A stretch of DNA of 64,000 bases from Streptomyces clavifer. Lineage in GTDB: Bacteria > Actinomycetota > Actinomycetes > Streptomycetales > Streptomycetaceae. The stretch spans positions 434,001 through 498,000 of the forward strand of contig BMWJ01000001.1 in NCBI GenBank assembly GCA_014651175.1, read 5' to 3'. The notes under the pieces were generated by a model. It was not told the origin of the DNA, did not search any database, and saw only the letters and a program-made list of their open reading frames with translations. Positions within the stretch are counted from its first letter, which is position 1; each line of letters begins with the position of its first letter. The position numbers and the translations under genes were made by a program. Below are positions 52,920-61,216 of this stretch, piece after piece.

Positions 52920-53582
52920 ATGGAGACGACGAGTCGGGTAGGGGCGGACGGTGCGCCCAGGAAGGGCACCGCAGAGGGGGTGCCGACGGCCCGGCGTACT
53001 GTCGACGGCTATCTCAAGGCGCCGTTCCCCTGGTACGGGCTGGACGAGGCCTTCACGGGGCCGCGCTGGCTGATGCAGGTCGCCGCCGCCGCCGACGGCA
53101 CGGTGCAGCACGGTTCCACCGGGCACGGTGAGGAACCGGTCCTGCGCGGTGACGCCGAAGCGGAGAAGGCGCGCTTCGCGGTGGTCGTGACCGTGGCCAG
53201 CAGCCCGGTGCGGCACACCGGGGACGGTACGGGCGTCCTGGACGCCACCACGGTCTCCTCGGCGGCCTGGCTGGCGGGTTCCGGTCTGCTGGCGTACACA
53301 TGGCCCCCGCAGATGGACCACACGCTGCGCAGCGACTGGCTGGACCAGCAGACGGAGACCGCGTTCGAGCTGGCCGACGAGCTGGACCGGGCTCCCTGGT
53401 CGACGCTGTCGCTCCCGGTGGACGGCGTGCCGGTGGAATTCCACTACCGCGAGTCCGAGTTCGGCTGGATCCTCGCGGGGTCGGCGCCCGACGGCGTGCA
53501 CATCGGCGCGTACGGGCGCGGGATGAGCGCCTACGGCCTGGGCTTCGCGGTGATCGGCGACATCAGGACGTACGAGGCCTGA
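52920..53582 (+). CDS. Uncharacterised protein, possible beta-rich fold
   Basis: The 220-residue protein has no signal peptide or membrane segment. Segments such as YLKAPFPWYGLDEAFTGPRW, SLPVDGVPVEFHYRESEFGW and PDGVHIGAYGRGMSAYGLGF look conserved in kind, but I do not recognise the family. GAGGAGG lies 10 nt before ATG 52920; GTG 52896 is an alternative. Its stop is embedded in the 62-nt palindrome that terminates transcription from both sides. Confidence 0.78.
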   Translation: METTSRVGADGAPRKGTAEGVPTARRTVDGYLKAPFPWYGLDEAFTGPRWLMQVAAAADGTVQHGSTGHGEEPVLRGDAEAEKARFAVVVTVASSPVRHTGDGTGVLDATTVSSAAWLAGSGLLAYTWPPQMDHTLRSDWLDQQTETAFELADELDRAPWSTLSLPVDGVPVEFHYRESEFGWILAGSAPDGVHIGAYGRGMSAYGLGFAVIGDIRTYEA

Positions 53583-53640
53583 GCGCGCATACGGAAGGGG
53601 CGGCCTGCGCGCAGGCCGCCCCTTCCGTATGCGCGCTCAG
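53579..53640. terminator. 62-nt perfect palindrome containing both stop codons of convergent genes
   Basis: Perfect 31-bp arms start CCTGAGCGCGCATACGGAAG and meet at ...CTGCG/CGCAG without a loop gap. The TGA of the plus-strand gene (53580-53582) and the TGA of mrp (53637-53639) lie symmetrically in the two arms. It should be a very strong bidirectional terminator. Confidence 0.92.
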
Positions 53641-54770
53641 AACTTGTTGCGCGGGGTGAGACCCAACGACATGCCGGACAGGCCGCGCTGACGGCCTCCC
53701 AGCTTCTCCGCGATGGACCGCAGGGCGGCGCCGGCGGGGGAGTCCGGGTCGGACAGGACGACGGGCTTGCCCTCGTCGCCGCCCTCGCGCAGCCGTACGT
53801 CGATCGGGATGGACCCCAGGACCGGCACCTCGGCGCCGATCGTCTTCGTCAGGCCCTCGGCGACCCGCAGGCCGCCGCCCGAGCCGAACACGTCGACCAT
53901 CTCGTCGCAGTGCGGGCACGGCATGCCCGACATGTTCTCGACGACACCGACGATCTTCTGGTGGGTCTGCACGGCGATGGAACCGGCCCGCTCGGCGACC
54001 TCGGCCGCAGCCTGCTGGGGGGTCGTGACGACCAGGATCTCGGCGTTCGGCACGAGCTGCGCCACGGAGATCGCGATGTCACCGGTGCCCGGCGGCAGGT
54101 CGAGCAGCAGGACGTCGAGGTCGCCCCAGTACACATCGGCGAGGAACTGCTGCAGGGCGCGGTGCAGCATCGGTCCGCGCCACACCACCGGGGCGTTGCC
54201 CGGGGTGAACATGCCGATGGAGATCACCTTCACGCCGTGCGCGGACGGCGGCATGATCATGTTCTCGACCTGGGTGGGCTTGCCGTCGGCCCCGAGCATC
54301 CGGGGCACGCTGTGCCCGTAGATGTCCGCGTCCACGACGCCCACCTTGAGCCCGTCGGCCGCCATCGCCGCCGCGAGGTTCACCGTCACCGAGGACTTGC
54401 CGACACCGCCCTTGCCGGACGCGACCGCGTAGACCCGGGTCAGCGAACCGGGCTTGGCGAACGGCACCTCGCGCTCCGCCGTGCCGCCGCGGAGCGAGGA
54501 GGCGAGCTCCTTGCGCTGTTCGTCGCTCATCACGTCGAGCGTGACCTCGACGCGCGACACGCCCTCGACGCGGGCCACCGCGTCGGTCACGTTCTTGGTG
54601 ATCGTCTCGCGCATCGGGCAGCCGGAAACCGTGAGGTACACGGTGACAGCGACCACACCGTCAGGATCGATCGCCACCGATTTCACCATGCCCAGCTCGG
54701 TGATCGGTCGGTGGATCTCCGGGTCGTTCACTGTCGCCAGTGCTTCACGCACCGCGTCTTCCGTAGCCAT
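53637..54770 (-). CDS. mrp: Mrp/NBP35-family iron-sulfur cluster carrier ATPase
   Basis: The 377-residue protein has an N-terminal MIP18/DUF59 domain (ALATVNDPEIHRPITELGMV) and a deviant P-loop YAVASGKGGVGKSSVTVNLA with the Lys used in dimeric ATPases. VGVVDADIYGHSVPRMLG and MSGMPCPHCDEMV, whose CxxC binds the cluster at the dimer interface, follow. It delivers Fe-S clusters to apoproteins. In M. tuberculosis mrp follows tatB at the same place (recalled). Confidence 0.94.
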   Translation of the reverse strand: MATEDAVREALATVNDPEIHRPITELGMVKSVAIDPDGVVAVTVYLTVSGCPMRETITKNVTDAVARVEGVSRVEVTLDVMSDEQRKELASSLRGGTAEREVPFAKPGSLTRVYAVASGKGGVGKSSVTVNLAAAMAADGLKVGVVDADIYGHSVPRMLGADGKPTQVENMIMPPSAHGVKVISIGMFTPGNAPVVWRGPMLHRALQQFLADVYWGDLDVLLLDLPPGTGDIAISVAQLVPNAEILVVTTPQQAAAEVAERAGSIAVQTHQKIVGVVENMSGMPCPHCDEMVDVFGSGGGLRVAEGLTKTIGAEVPVLGSIPIDVRLREGGDEGKPVVLSDPDSPAGAALRSIAEKLGGRQRGLSGMSLGLTPRNKF

Positions 54771-54866
54771 ACCTCGATAGTACGGGTGCGCGCAGCGCTC
54801 CTTGGAAGGGTGGTGGCGGGCGACGGGTGGGAGGTACGGCGCCGGTGCCTACGCGCGGGTAGCCCC

Positions 54867-55427
54867 TCAGCGGTCGCCTTCGTCACTCTCGACCTGAAGG
54901 AGTACCCGGCGCTCCTCCATGTCCTTGACCATGGCCTCCAGCTCCGAGCGGATCCAGTCCCGGGTGGCGACCTCGCCGAGGCCCATCCGCAGGGCGGCGA
55001 TCTCCCGGGTGAGGTACTCGGTGTCCGCGATCGAGCGCTCGTTCTGCTTGCGGTCCTGCTCGTGGGTGACCCGGTCGCGGTCGTCCTGGCGGTTCTGCGC
55101 GAGCAGGATCAGCGGGGCCGCGTACGAGGCCTGGAGGGACAGCATCAGCGTCAGGAAGATGAAGGGGTACTGGTCGAACCGGAATTCCTCCGGCGCGAAG
55201 ATGTTCCACACCACCCAGAGGATGATGATCAGCGTCATCCAGACGATGAACCGTCCCGTGCCCAGGAACCGGGCGATGCGCTCGGAGAACCGGCCGAACG
55301 CCTCGGGGTCGTACTCCGGCAGCAGCCGGCGGCGCGGGTCCTTCGGCTGGTCGAGCCGCGGGCGTGGGGGGCGCACGATGCCCGAGGAGCCGGTCGACGC
55401 CGCCTTCGCACGGTCCTCACCGGCCAT
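54867..55427 (-). CDS. DUF1003 membrane protein
   Basis: The 186-residue protein has a basic N-terminus and two membrane helices: RFIVWMTLIIILWVVWNIFA and YPFIFLTLMLSLQASYAAPL. The DUF1003 signature LLAQNRQDDRDRVTHEQDRK follows, with a predicted coiled coil at the end. The start at 55427 overlaps the end of the MgtE-N/CBS gene by 11 bp, so the two are translated together. The family sits near magnesium genes in many bacteria; its function is unknown. Confidence 0.9.
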   Translation of the reverse strand: MAGEDRAKAASTGSSGIVRPPRPRLDQPKDPRRRLLPEYDPEAFGRFSERIARFLGTGRFIVWMTLIIILWVVWNIFAPEEFRFDQYPFIFLTLMLSLQASYAAPLILLAQNRQDDRDRVTHEQDRKQNERSIADTEYLTREIAALRMGLGEVATRDWIRSELEAMVKDMEERRVLLQVESDEGDR

Positions 55428-56691
55428 CGGCGATCCCCTCCTCGCCCTGGAAGTCGGTCTCGCGCCAGTCCTCCGGGAGCAGGTGGTCCAGCACGTCGTC
55501 CACCGTCACCGCACCGAGCAGCGAGCCGCTCTCGTCCACCACGGGCACCGAGACCATGTTGTACGCGGCCAGGTAGCTGGTCACGGCGGGCAGCGGGGTG
55601 TCCGGCGTCAGCGGTACCAGATCGCTGTCGACGAGCGAGCTGACCAGGGTGAACGGAGGATCGCGCAGCAGCCGCTGGAAGTGCACGGTGCCCAGGTACT
55701 TGCCGGTCGGGGTCTCGTCGGGCGACCGGCAGACGTACACCTGCGCGGCCAGCGCGGGCGAGAGGTCCTGCTGGCGGACCCGGGCCAGGGCGTCCGCGAC
55801 CGTCGCGTCGGGCCGCAGGATGATCGGCTCGGTCGTCATCAGCCCGCCCGCGGTCCGCTCCTCGTACGACATCAGGCGCCGTACGTCGGCGGCGTCGTCG
55901 GGCCGCATCAGCGCCAGCAGCCGTTCCTTGTCCGCTTCCGGCAGCTCCGAGAGCAGGTCGGCCGCGTCGTCCGGGTCCATCGCCTCCAGGACGTCCGCCG
56001 CGCGGTCCTCCTTGAGCTTGCCGATGATCTCCACCTGGTCGTCCTCGGGCAGCTCCTCCAGGACGTCCGCGAGCCGGTCGTCGTCCAGGGCGGCGGCCAC
56101 CTCGGCCCGGCGCTTGGGAGACAGGTGGTGCAGGGCGTTGGCGACGTCGGTGGGGCGCAGCCGCTCGAACGTGGCGACCAGGCTCTCGGCTCCCTGCCCG
56201 TCCTCCTCCAGGGAGAAGCCGCTGACCGCCGACCACTCCACCGTCAGGGTCTCGCCCTTGCGCCGCAGTGCGCCGCCCCGCCCCTTGCGTACGAAGAACT
56301 TGTCGATCTCCCAGTCGCGCCGGGCCGGGAGCTGCTGGATCGCCACATCGAGGACGGTGACCTCCTCGTCGGTCTCCACGAGACGCACCCGCCGGTCGAG
56401 GATCTCGCCCAGGACGAGCCGCTCGGTCGGCCGTTGCTCGAAGCGCCGCATGTTGACGACGCCGGTCGTGATGACCTGACCCGACTCGACCCCGGTCACC
56501 CGGATCATCGGCAGGAAGATCCGCCGCCGGCTGACCACCTCGACGACCATGCCGAGCAGCCTCGGCGGCTTGCCGCCGACCCGGAGCATCGCGACGAAGT
56601 CGCGTACCCGGCCCACCTGGTCACCATTGGGGTCGAACACCGGTACGCCGGACAGGTGTGAGACGAAGATCCTGGGAGCGCCTGCTGCCAT
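55417..56691 (-). CDS. MgtE N-domain/CBS protein without transport domain
   Basis: The 424-residue protein has an N-terminal PRC-barrel-like region (PVFDPNGDQVGRVRDFVAML). The superhelical MgtE-N domain (LHHLSPKRRAEVAAALDDDR, LEELPEDDQVEIIGKLKEDR, LLSELPEADKERLLALMRPD) and two CBS domains (ERTAGGLMTTEPIILRPDAT, SVPVVDESGSLLGAVTVDDV) follow. MgtE's five membrane helices are absent, so it is a cytosolic magnesium or nucleotide sensor rather than a channel. It is coupled to the DUF1003 gene, and CorA lies close by. Confidence 0.9.
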   Translation of the reverse strand: MAAGAPRIFVSHLSGVPVFDPNGDQVGRVRDFVAMLRVGGKPPRLLGMVVEVVSRRRIFLPMIRVTGVESGQVITTGVVNMRRFEQRPTERLVLGEILDRRVRLVETDEEVTVLDVAIQQLPARRDWEIDKFFVRKGRGGALRRKGETLTVEWSAVSGFSLEEDGQGAESLVATFERLRPTDVANALHHLSPKRRAEVAAALDDDRLADVLEELPEDDQVEIIGKLKEDRAADVLEAMDPDDAADLLSELPEADKERLLALMRPDDAADVRRLMSYEERTAGGLMTTEPIILRPDATVADALARVRQQDLSPALAAQVYVCRSPDETPTGKYLGTVHFQRLLRDPPFTLVSSLVDSDLVPLTPDTPLPAVTSYLAAYNMVSVPVVDESGSLLGAVTVDDVLDHLLPEDWRETDFQGEEGIADGR

Positions 56692-56863
56692 TCCGTGCGC
56701 CTCCTGAGTCCCCGACGTCCTCCTTTGCCGAGATCAGGCTAGCCCGTACCGCTCGGCGCCGCCCCGGCGGACCGTCCGTACGGCGCTCTGCCGAAAGGCG
56801 TACGCGGCACGGGTACGCTGCCGTCTGCCACCCCCCGACACTCAGACGAGAGGCAGTGCGCCC

Positions 56864-57631
56864 GTGACCTCTTACGACCCGGCCGTCCGCGCCCGCCGCC
56901 GGACGGCTCTCGCCGTCGTGCTCTGCGCGGGGCTGACCGCCGCGCTCACCGCCTGCGCCGAGGAGGACCCGGACAAGGGGACCAACGGCGTCGGCAAGCT
57001 GACGGCGGCGCAGATCGACAAGAAGGCACGGGCCGCCGCGGACGCCTCCGACGCGGTGCGGCTGACGGGCAAGCTGGTCAGCAAGGGCGGCACGTACAGC
57101 CTGAACATGCAGCTCAGCGCCGAGGGCGGCACCGGATCGGTCACCTCGAAGCAGAGTACGTTCGCGCTGCTGCGCATCGGTGACGAGCTCTTCCTGAAGG
57201 CCGACGCCGGCTTCTGGAACCACGCCACGGACAACGCGGCCGAAGCCGACGAGGAGGGCGTCCGGGCCGCCGACAAGCTCAAGGGCAAGTACGTGAAGGT
57301 CCCCGAGGACGACCCCACCTACAAGCAGCTGCGCGGCTTCACCGAGAAGAAGGCGCTTCTCGACGGGATGCTCGCCCTGCACGGAAAGCTCAACAAGGGC
57401 GACCGGGACACGATCGGCGGGATCCGTACGGTGCAGATCATGGGCGGAAAGGGTGAGGGAGGCGCACTCGACGTCTCCCTCAAGGGCACGCCCTACCCCG
57501 TGCGCGTGGCCCGGGGCGGGGGAGGCGGCACGGTCACCCTCGCCGACTGGGGAGTGGAGTTCGCGCTGGAGCCGCCGCCCGAGGACGACACCGTCGACTA
57601 CGGCGGCCAGCTGCCGAAGTCCTCCGGCTGA
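56864..57631 (+). CDS. Lipoprotein, probably LppX/LprG-like fold
   Basis: The 255-residue protein starts at GTG 56864. Its signal peptide RTALAVVLCAGLTAALTACA ends in the lipobox LTAC. The mature part (KARAAADASDAVRLTGKLVS, QSTFALLRIGDELFLKADAG, VTLADWGVEFALEPPPEDDT) has alternating short strands and an overall plan like actinobacterial LprG/LppX lipoproteins, but similarity is too weak to name it. It is anchored to the outer face of the membrane. It is divergent from the MgtE-N gene. Confidence 0.8.
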   Translation: MTSYDPAVRARRRTALAVVLCAGLTAALTACAEEDPDKGTNGVGKLTAAQIDKKARAAADASDAVRLTGKLVSKGGTYSLNMQLSAEGGTGSVTSKQSTFALLRIGDELFLKADAGFWNHATDNAAEADEEGVRAADKLKGKYVKVPEDDPTYKQLRGFTEKKALLDGMLALHGKLNKGDRDTIGGIRTVQIMGGKGEGGALDVSLKGTPYPVRVARGGGGGTVTLADWGVEFALEPPPEDDTVDYGGQLPKSSG

Positions 57632-57644
57632 CGGAAGGCACCCG

Positions 57645-58166
57645 TCACCGCTTCTTCCCGCGGCGCTTCAGCAGCAGCCGGGGCAGCGCGGCCGGTGCCG
57701 GGTGGCGCGTGGTCGCCCCGGTGGGCAGCGGCGCCGCGGCCAGCGAGGTCTCCGGCAGCTCCGTACGGGACGCTCCCGGCGTCAGCCGCAGGACCCGGCA
57801 CTCGCGCGCCCAGCGCTCCGTCATCCGCTCGGCGTCCGGCGCGTTCAGCCGCTTGCCCCTGAGCTCGGCGACGGCGGCCTCCCACTCCTGCGAGTGGGGC
57901 TCCAGGACGGCGACGGCGGCGGTCCAGGCGACCAGCCGGCCGCCCTTGTCCTTGCTGCGCACCGTCACCTCGGCGGTGCCGCCCGCGTCCAGCCCGGCGG
58001 ACAGCGGCTGCTCCCCGGGGCCGTCGCCGACGAGCAGGGCCGCACCCTCGTGCCACACGTGCCACAGCGCCCGGGCGGGGCCGGAGCCCCGCACCCAGAT
58101 CAGACCGGACTTCTTCGTGGCCTCCTCGACGAGAGCCCGGCCCAGCGACACGTCAGCAGCAGTCAT
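57645..58166 (-). CDS. Uncharacterised protein, possible FMN-binding split-barrel relative
   Basis: The 173-residue protein has SGLIWVRGSGPARALWHVWH, EGAALLVGDGPGEQPL and AEVTVRSKDKGGRLVAWTAA, followed by HSQEWEAAVAELRGKRLNAP. The arrangement slightly recalls pyridoxamine oxidase-like split barrels, but I cannot confirm it. The C-terminus is basic (LLLKRRGKKR). It is 12 bp from corA, so both may share a promoter. It is convergent with the lipoprotein gene. Confidence 0.75.
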   Translation of the reverse strand: MTAADVSLGRALVEEATKKSGLIWVRGSGPARALWHVWHEGAALLVGDGPGEQPLSAGLDAGGTAEVTVRSKDKGGRLVAWTAAVAVLEPHSQEWEAAVAELRGKRLNAPDAERMTERWARECRVLRLTPGASRTELPETSLAAAPLPTGATTRHPAPAALPRLLLKRRGKKR

Positions 58167-58178
58167 GCCCGCACTCTA

Positions 58179-59294
58179 TTAGAGCCAGCCGTTGCGCTTC
58201 AGGGTGCGGTGGATGGAGAAACAGACGACGCCGATGACGCCCAGCACCATCGGATAGCCGTACGTCCACCGCAGTTCGGGCATGTGGTCGAAGTTCATGC
58301 CGTAGACGCCGCAGATCATCGTCGGTACGGCGATGATGGCCGCCCAGGATGTGATCTTGCGCATGTCCTCGTTCTGCGTGACGGTCGCCTGCGCGAGGTT
58401 CGCCTGGAGGATCGAGTTCAGCAACTCGTCGAATCCGATGACCTCTTCGTGCACCCGGGCCAGGTGGTCGGCCACGTCGCGGAAGTACTTCTGGATGTCG
58501 GGGTCGATGAGCCGCATGGGGCGCTCGCTCAGCAGCTGCATCGGCCGGAGCAGCGGCGACACGGCCCGCTTGAACTCCAGCACCTCGCGCTTCAGCTGGT
58601 AGATCCGCCCGGCGTCCGATCCGCGCGGACTGCCCTTCGCCGGTGTGGAGAACACATCGATCTCCACCTCGTCGATGTCGTCCTGCACGGAGGCCGCCAC
58701 CGCGATGTAGCCGTCGACGACATGGTCGGCGATCGAGTGCAGCACGGCCGAGGGGCCCTTGGAGAGCAGCTCGGGGTCGTCCTGGAGGCGGTGCCGCAGG
58801 GCGCGGAGCGAGCCCTGTCCGCCGTGACGGACGGTGATGACGAAGTCCCGTCCGGTGAAGCACATCACCTCGCCCGTCTCCACCACCTCGCTGGTGGCGG
58901 TCAGCTCGGCGTGCTCGACGTAGTGGATCGTCTTGAACACGGTGAAGAGCGTGTCGTCGTACCGCTCCAGCTTGGGCCGCTGGTGGGCGTGGACGGCGTC
59001 CTCGACGGCCAGCGGGTGGAGGCCGAACTCGCGCGCGATACCGGCGAACTCCTCCTCGGTCGGCTCGTGGAGGCCGATCCAGGCGAAGCCACCCTCCTCG
59101 CGCACGCGCAGCATCGCCTCGTGCGGGGTCTGGCAGGCGTCGGCCGCGAGCCGGCGCCCGTCCCGGTAGACCGCACAGTCGACGACCGCGCTGGAGACGG
59201 TCGGGTCACGGGTGGTGTCGTAGCTGTTGTACGGGGTGTTGCTCTTGCGCAGGGACGGGCGCACGGCAGCGCGCAGGTCGCGGATCATCGACAT
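58179..59294 (-). CDS. corA: CorA-type magnesium/cobalt transporter
   Basis: The 371-residue protein has a large cytoplasmic N-domain and a long stalk helix (PDIQKYFRDVADHLARVHEE). Two C-terminal membrane helices carry the invariant filter motif GMNF in CGVYGMNFDHMPELRWTYGY. It ends in the basic RTLKRNGWL. The start at ATG 59294 is preceded by GAAGGAG at 6 nt; the GTG at 59309 lies inside that site. It forms a pentameric channel for Mg2+. With the MgtE-N/CBS and DUF1003 genes nearby it suggests a small magnesium homeostasis group. Confidence 0.95.
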   Translation of the reverse strand: MSMIRDLRAAVRPSLRKSNTPYNSYDTTRDPTVSSAVVDCAVYRDGRRLAADACQTPHEAMLRVREEGGFAWIGLHEPTEEEFAGIAREFGLHPLAVEDAVHAHQRPKLERYDDTLFTVFKTIHYVEHAELTATSEVVETGEVMCFTGRDFVITVRHGGQGSLRALRHRLQDDPELLSKGPSAVLHSIADHVVDGYIAVAASVQDDIDEVEIDVFSTPAKGSPRGSDAGRIYQLKREVLEFKRAVSPLLRPMQLLSERPMRLIDPDIQKYFRDVADHLARVHEEVIGFDELLNSILQANLAQATVTQNEDMRKITSWAAIIAVPTMICGVYGMNFDHMPELRWTYGYPMVLGVIGVVCFSIHRTLKRNGWL

Positions 59295-59704
59295 GGCTGG
59301 CTCCTTCACGGAGGGCCGTCGTCGGCGGGGCGTGGAACAGCCCGGAATGGGGACGTGCGCTCACGTCCGCAAAGCGGGCGGCACCGCGCGGGCGCGATGA
59401 CGGCGTTCGCTACAGACAGGCAAAAACGAGGGGCTCTTCCGGTGCGCGGACTGCCGCGAACACGTCCTGGGAGGGCGTCAGATCACGGAAGGACGGCGCC
59501 GCGCGGAAGAGCGGCTGGTACTGCACGGTCGACTTGGATCCACCGCGGCCCCACCTCCTCCGGCCGGTCCCCCGTGGGGGATCACGTGTTGTCGGGACTG
59601 AGAGCGACGCTTGGCGTGCTGTCCCGACCGGCGGCCCACGCTATCAGCCGACTCGGGGTCAATCTCTTTCTTTGCCCGTTGGAGACGCGTTCTATGCTCG
59701 CGGC
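59295..59704. other. Gene-free divergent control region of corA and SUFU genes
   Basis: About 410 bp without a supported gene, containing the promoters of corA (minus) and of the SUFU-domain gene (plus). No riboswitch of the M-box or ykoK kind could be recognised by eye. Confidence 0.6.
59693..59698 (+). promoter_or_regulatory. Candidate -10 box for leaderless SUFU-domain mRNA
   Basis: TATGCT ends 6 nt before ATG 59705. A possible -35 (TTTGCC at 59671) lies 16 bp upstream. There is no purine-rich ribosome binding site directly before the ATG. Confidence 0.42.
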
Positions 59705-60289
59705 ATGGGAGAAATTCTTGATCTGGTCGAGGCCGGGCTCCGTACGGCCCTGGGAGAACCGGACGCGCGCGCCGAGGTGACGTTCCTGGGCACGGACCGC
59801 ATCGAGGTGCTCCGCTTCGTCGACGGCGATGTCGTGCGCTACGCCACGCTGGGCATGTCGGCCCAGCCGATGGCCGATCCCACCTCCCCGCTCGCCGACC
59901 CCGTGAAGGGTCCGCGGGCGGAACTGGTCCTGTCCGTACGGCTGGGACTCGCCGCCACCGACGAGGTGCTCAGGCCACTCGCCGTCCTGGCGGCCTCCCC
60001 GCAGGTCGAGGGGCTGATCGTCACCCCTGGGGCGTCGCTGGACCTCGGCAGCCCCCTCTGGTCCGGTGCGCCGTTCAGCTCCGTGCTGGTCGCCGAGCCG
60101 GGCGGTCTCGTCGAGGACCTGCAGCTGGACGCCCCGATGGATCCGGTGCGCTTCCTGCCGCTCCTGCCGATGACGCACAACGAGGCCGCCTGGAAGCGGG
60201 TCAGGGGAGCCCAGGAACTCCAGGAGCGCTGGCTGTCGCACGGGACGGATCTGCGGGACCCGCTGCGCTCCTCCGTCCCCCTCGACTGA
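59705..60289 (+). CDS. Suppressor-of-fused (SUFU) domain protein
   Basis: The 194-residue protein contains the SUFU-like pattern VLRFVDGDVVRYATLGMSAQ, ELVLSVRLGLAATDEVLRPL and a C-terminal FLPLLPMTHNEAAWKRVRG. It has no signal peptide. Bacterial SUFU-domain proteins are of unknown function, some being immunity-like proteins. No toxin gene is adjacent, so immunity is not indicated here. A leaderless transcript is likely. Confidence 0.85.
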   Translation: MGEILDLVEAGLRTALGEPDARAEVTFLGTDRIEVLRFVDGDVVRYATLGMSAQPMADPTSPLADPVKGPRAELVLSVRLGLAATDEVLRPLAVLAASPQVEGLIVTPGASLDLGSPLWSGAPFSSVLVAEPGGLVEDLQLDAPMDPVRFLPLLPMTHNEAAWKRVRGAQELQERWLSHGTDLRDPLRSSVPLD

Positions 60290-60370
60290 GCCCGCCCGTC
60301 GGGCGCCGCCGCGCTGCGGACGGGTGATCGTCCTTGACGCCACGACGCCCGGAGAGGACCGTTGGGGGGT

Positions 60371-61015
60371 ATGAGGGGCGAACCCAGTTGCCCGAAGTGC
60401 GGTGGCCGGGTCAGGGCGCCCGGTCTTTTCGCCGATGCCTGGCAGTGCTCCGTGCACGGAGCGGTGCACCCGATGCAGCCGGTGATCCCGCCCAGCGTCG
60501 AGGCGCTCGGTGTGGTGGTGCACCGGGCCGAAGTGCCGGTGTGGATGCCCTGGCCGCTGCCGGTGGGCTGGCTGTTCACCGGTGCGGCGTACGCGGGTGA
60601 CGACCGCAGCGGCGGCCGGGCGACCGCCGTCGCCTGCTCCGGTCCCGGACCGCTCGGAGGAATGGGCGAACTGCTGCTCGTCGCCGAGGAGCTCGGCGTC
60701 GGGCTCGGCGCCCGCTACGCCGGTATCGACGGCCTGGATCCCGGTTCCGGCCTGTGCGCCCAGGGGGTGCCGGACGCCAAGGTGCTCGCCGCGGGGCGGC
60801 CCACCCCGCTCTGGCACGTCAAGGACGCCCCGGACGACCGGGCCGTCTTCGCCGGCGAGGCGCGCGGCCTGTGGCTCTGGGCGATCGTGTGGCCCGAGCA
60901 GTCGGGGCTCATGATGTACGACGAACTGGTGCTGACCGACCTGCGCGATGCCGGCGGAGAGGTGGACCTCCTGCCGTGCGGGGCGCTCACACCCCGGCTG
61001 CTCACCCAGCCCTGA
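60371..61015 (+). CDS. Zinc-ribbon protein of DUF6758 type
   Basis: The 214-residue protein begins MRGEPSCPKCGGRVRAPGLF with a CPKC knuckle. WQCSVHGAVHPMQP supplies further Cys/His ligands, so one zinc site is likely. The rest (WPLPVGWLFTGAAYAGDDRS, LLVAEELGVGLGARYAG, WAIVWPEQSGLMMYDELVL) is compact and matches an actinobacterial family of unknown function that I recall as DUF6758. ATG 60371 was chosen; TTG 60362 is in frame. It follows the SUFU gene by 81 bp and could be co-transcribed. Confidence 0.82.
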   Translation: MRGEPSCPKCGGRVRAPGLFADAWQCSVHGAVHPMQPVIPPSVEALGVVVHRAEVPVWMPWPLPVGWLFTGAAYAGDDRSGGRATAVACSGPGPLGGMGELLLVAEELGVGLGARYAGIDGLDPGSGLCAQGVPDAKVLAAGRPTPLWHVKDAPDDRAVFAGEARGLWLWAIVWPEQSGLMMYDELVLTDLRDAGGEVDLLPCGALTPRLLTQP

Positions 61016-61092
61016 CCGGTGGCGGTGGCCGTGCGGACGCCGGTAAGCGGTAAGCGGTCCGCGCGTGACCGGCGGGCGGGGTGACGGGAACG

Positions 61093-61149
61093 GGGCGGCG
61101 AGGGCCGGGAACCGGGCGAGGAGGTCAGCGGCCGGGCGGCGAGGGCCGG
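61093..61149. repeat. 16-bp direct repeat upstream of the PHP gene
   Basis: GGGCGGCGAGGGCCGG occurs at 61093-61108 and 61134-61149, 41 bp apart. It follows the short duplication GGTAAGCGGTAAGCGG at about 61041. It lies in the non-coding gap between the DUF6758 and PHP genes. Confidence 0.5.
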
Positions 61150-61216
61150 AGGCAGGGTGACCGCCGGTTATCCTTGGGCGTCCCCCTGTCCGTCCACGAG
61201 CCCCGGAGTACGCGTC

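Noticed and set aside
59295..59704. Possible magnesium riboswitch upstream of corA
   Set aside because: No conserved M-box core or comparable multi-stem layout could be recognised by eye.
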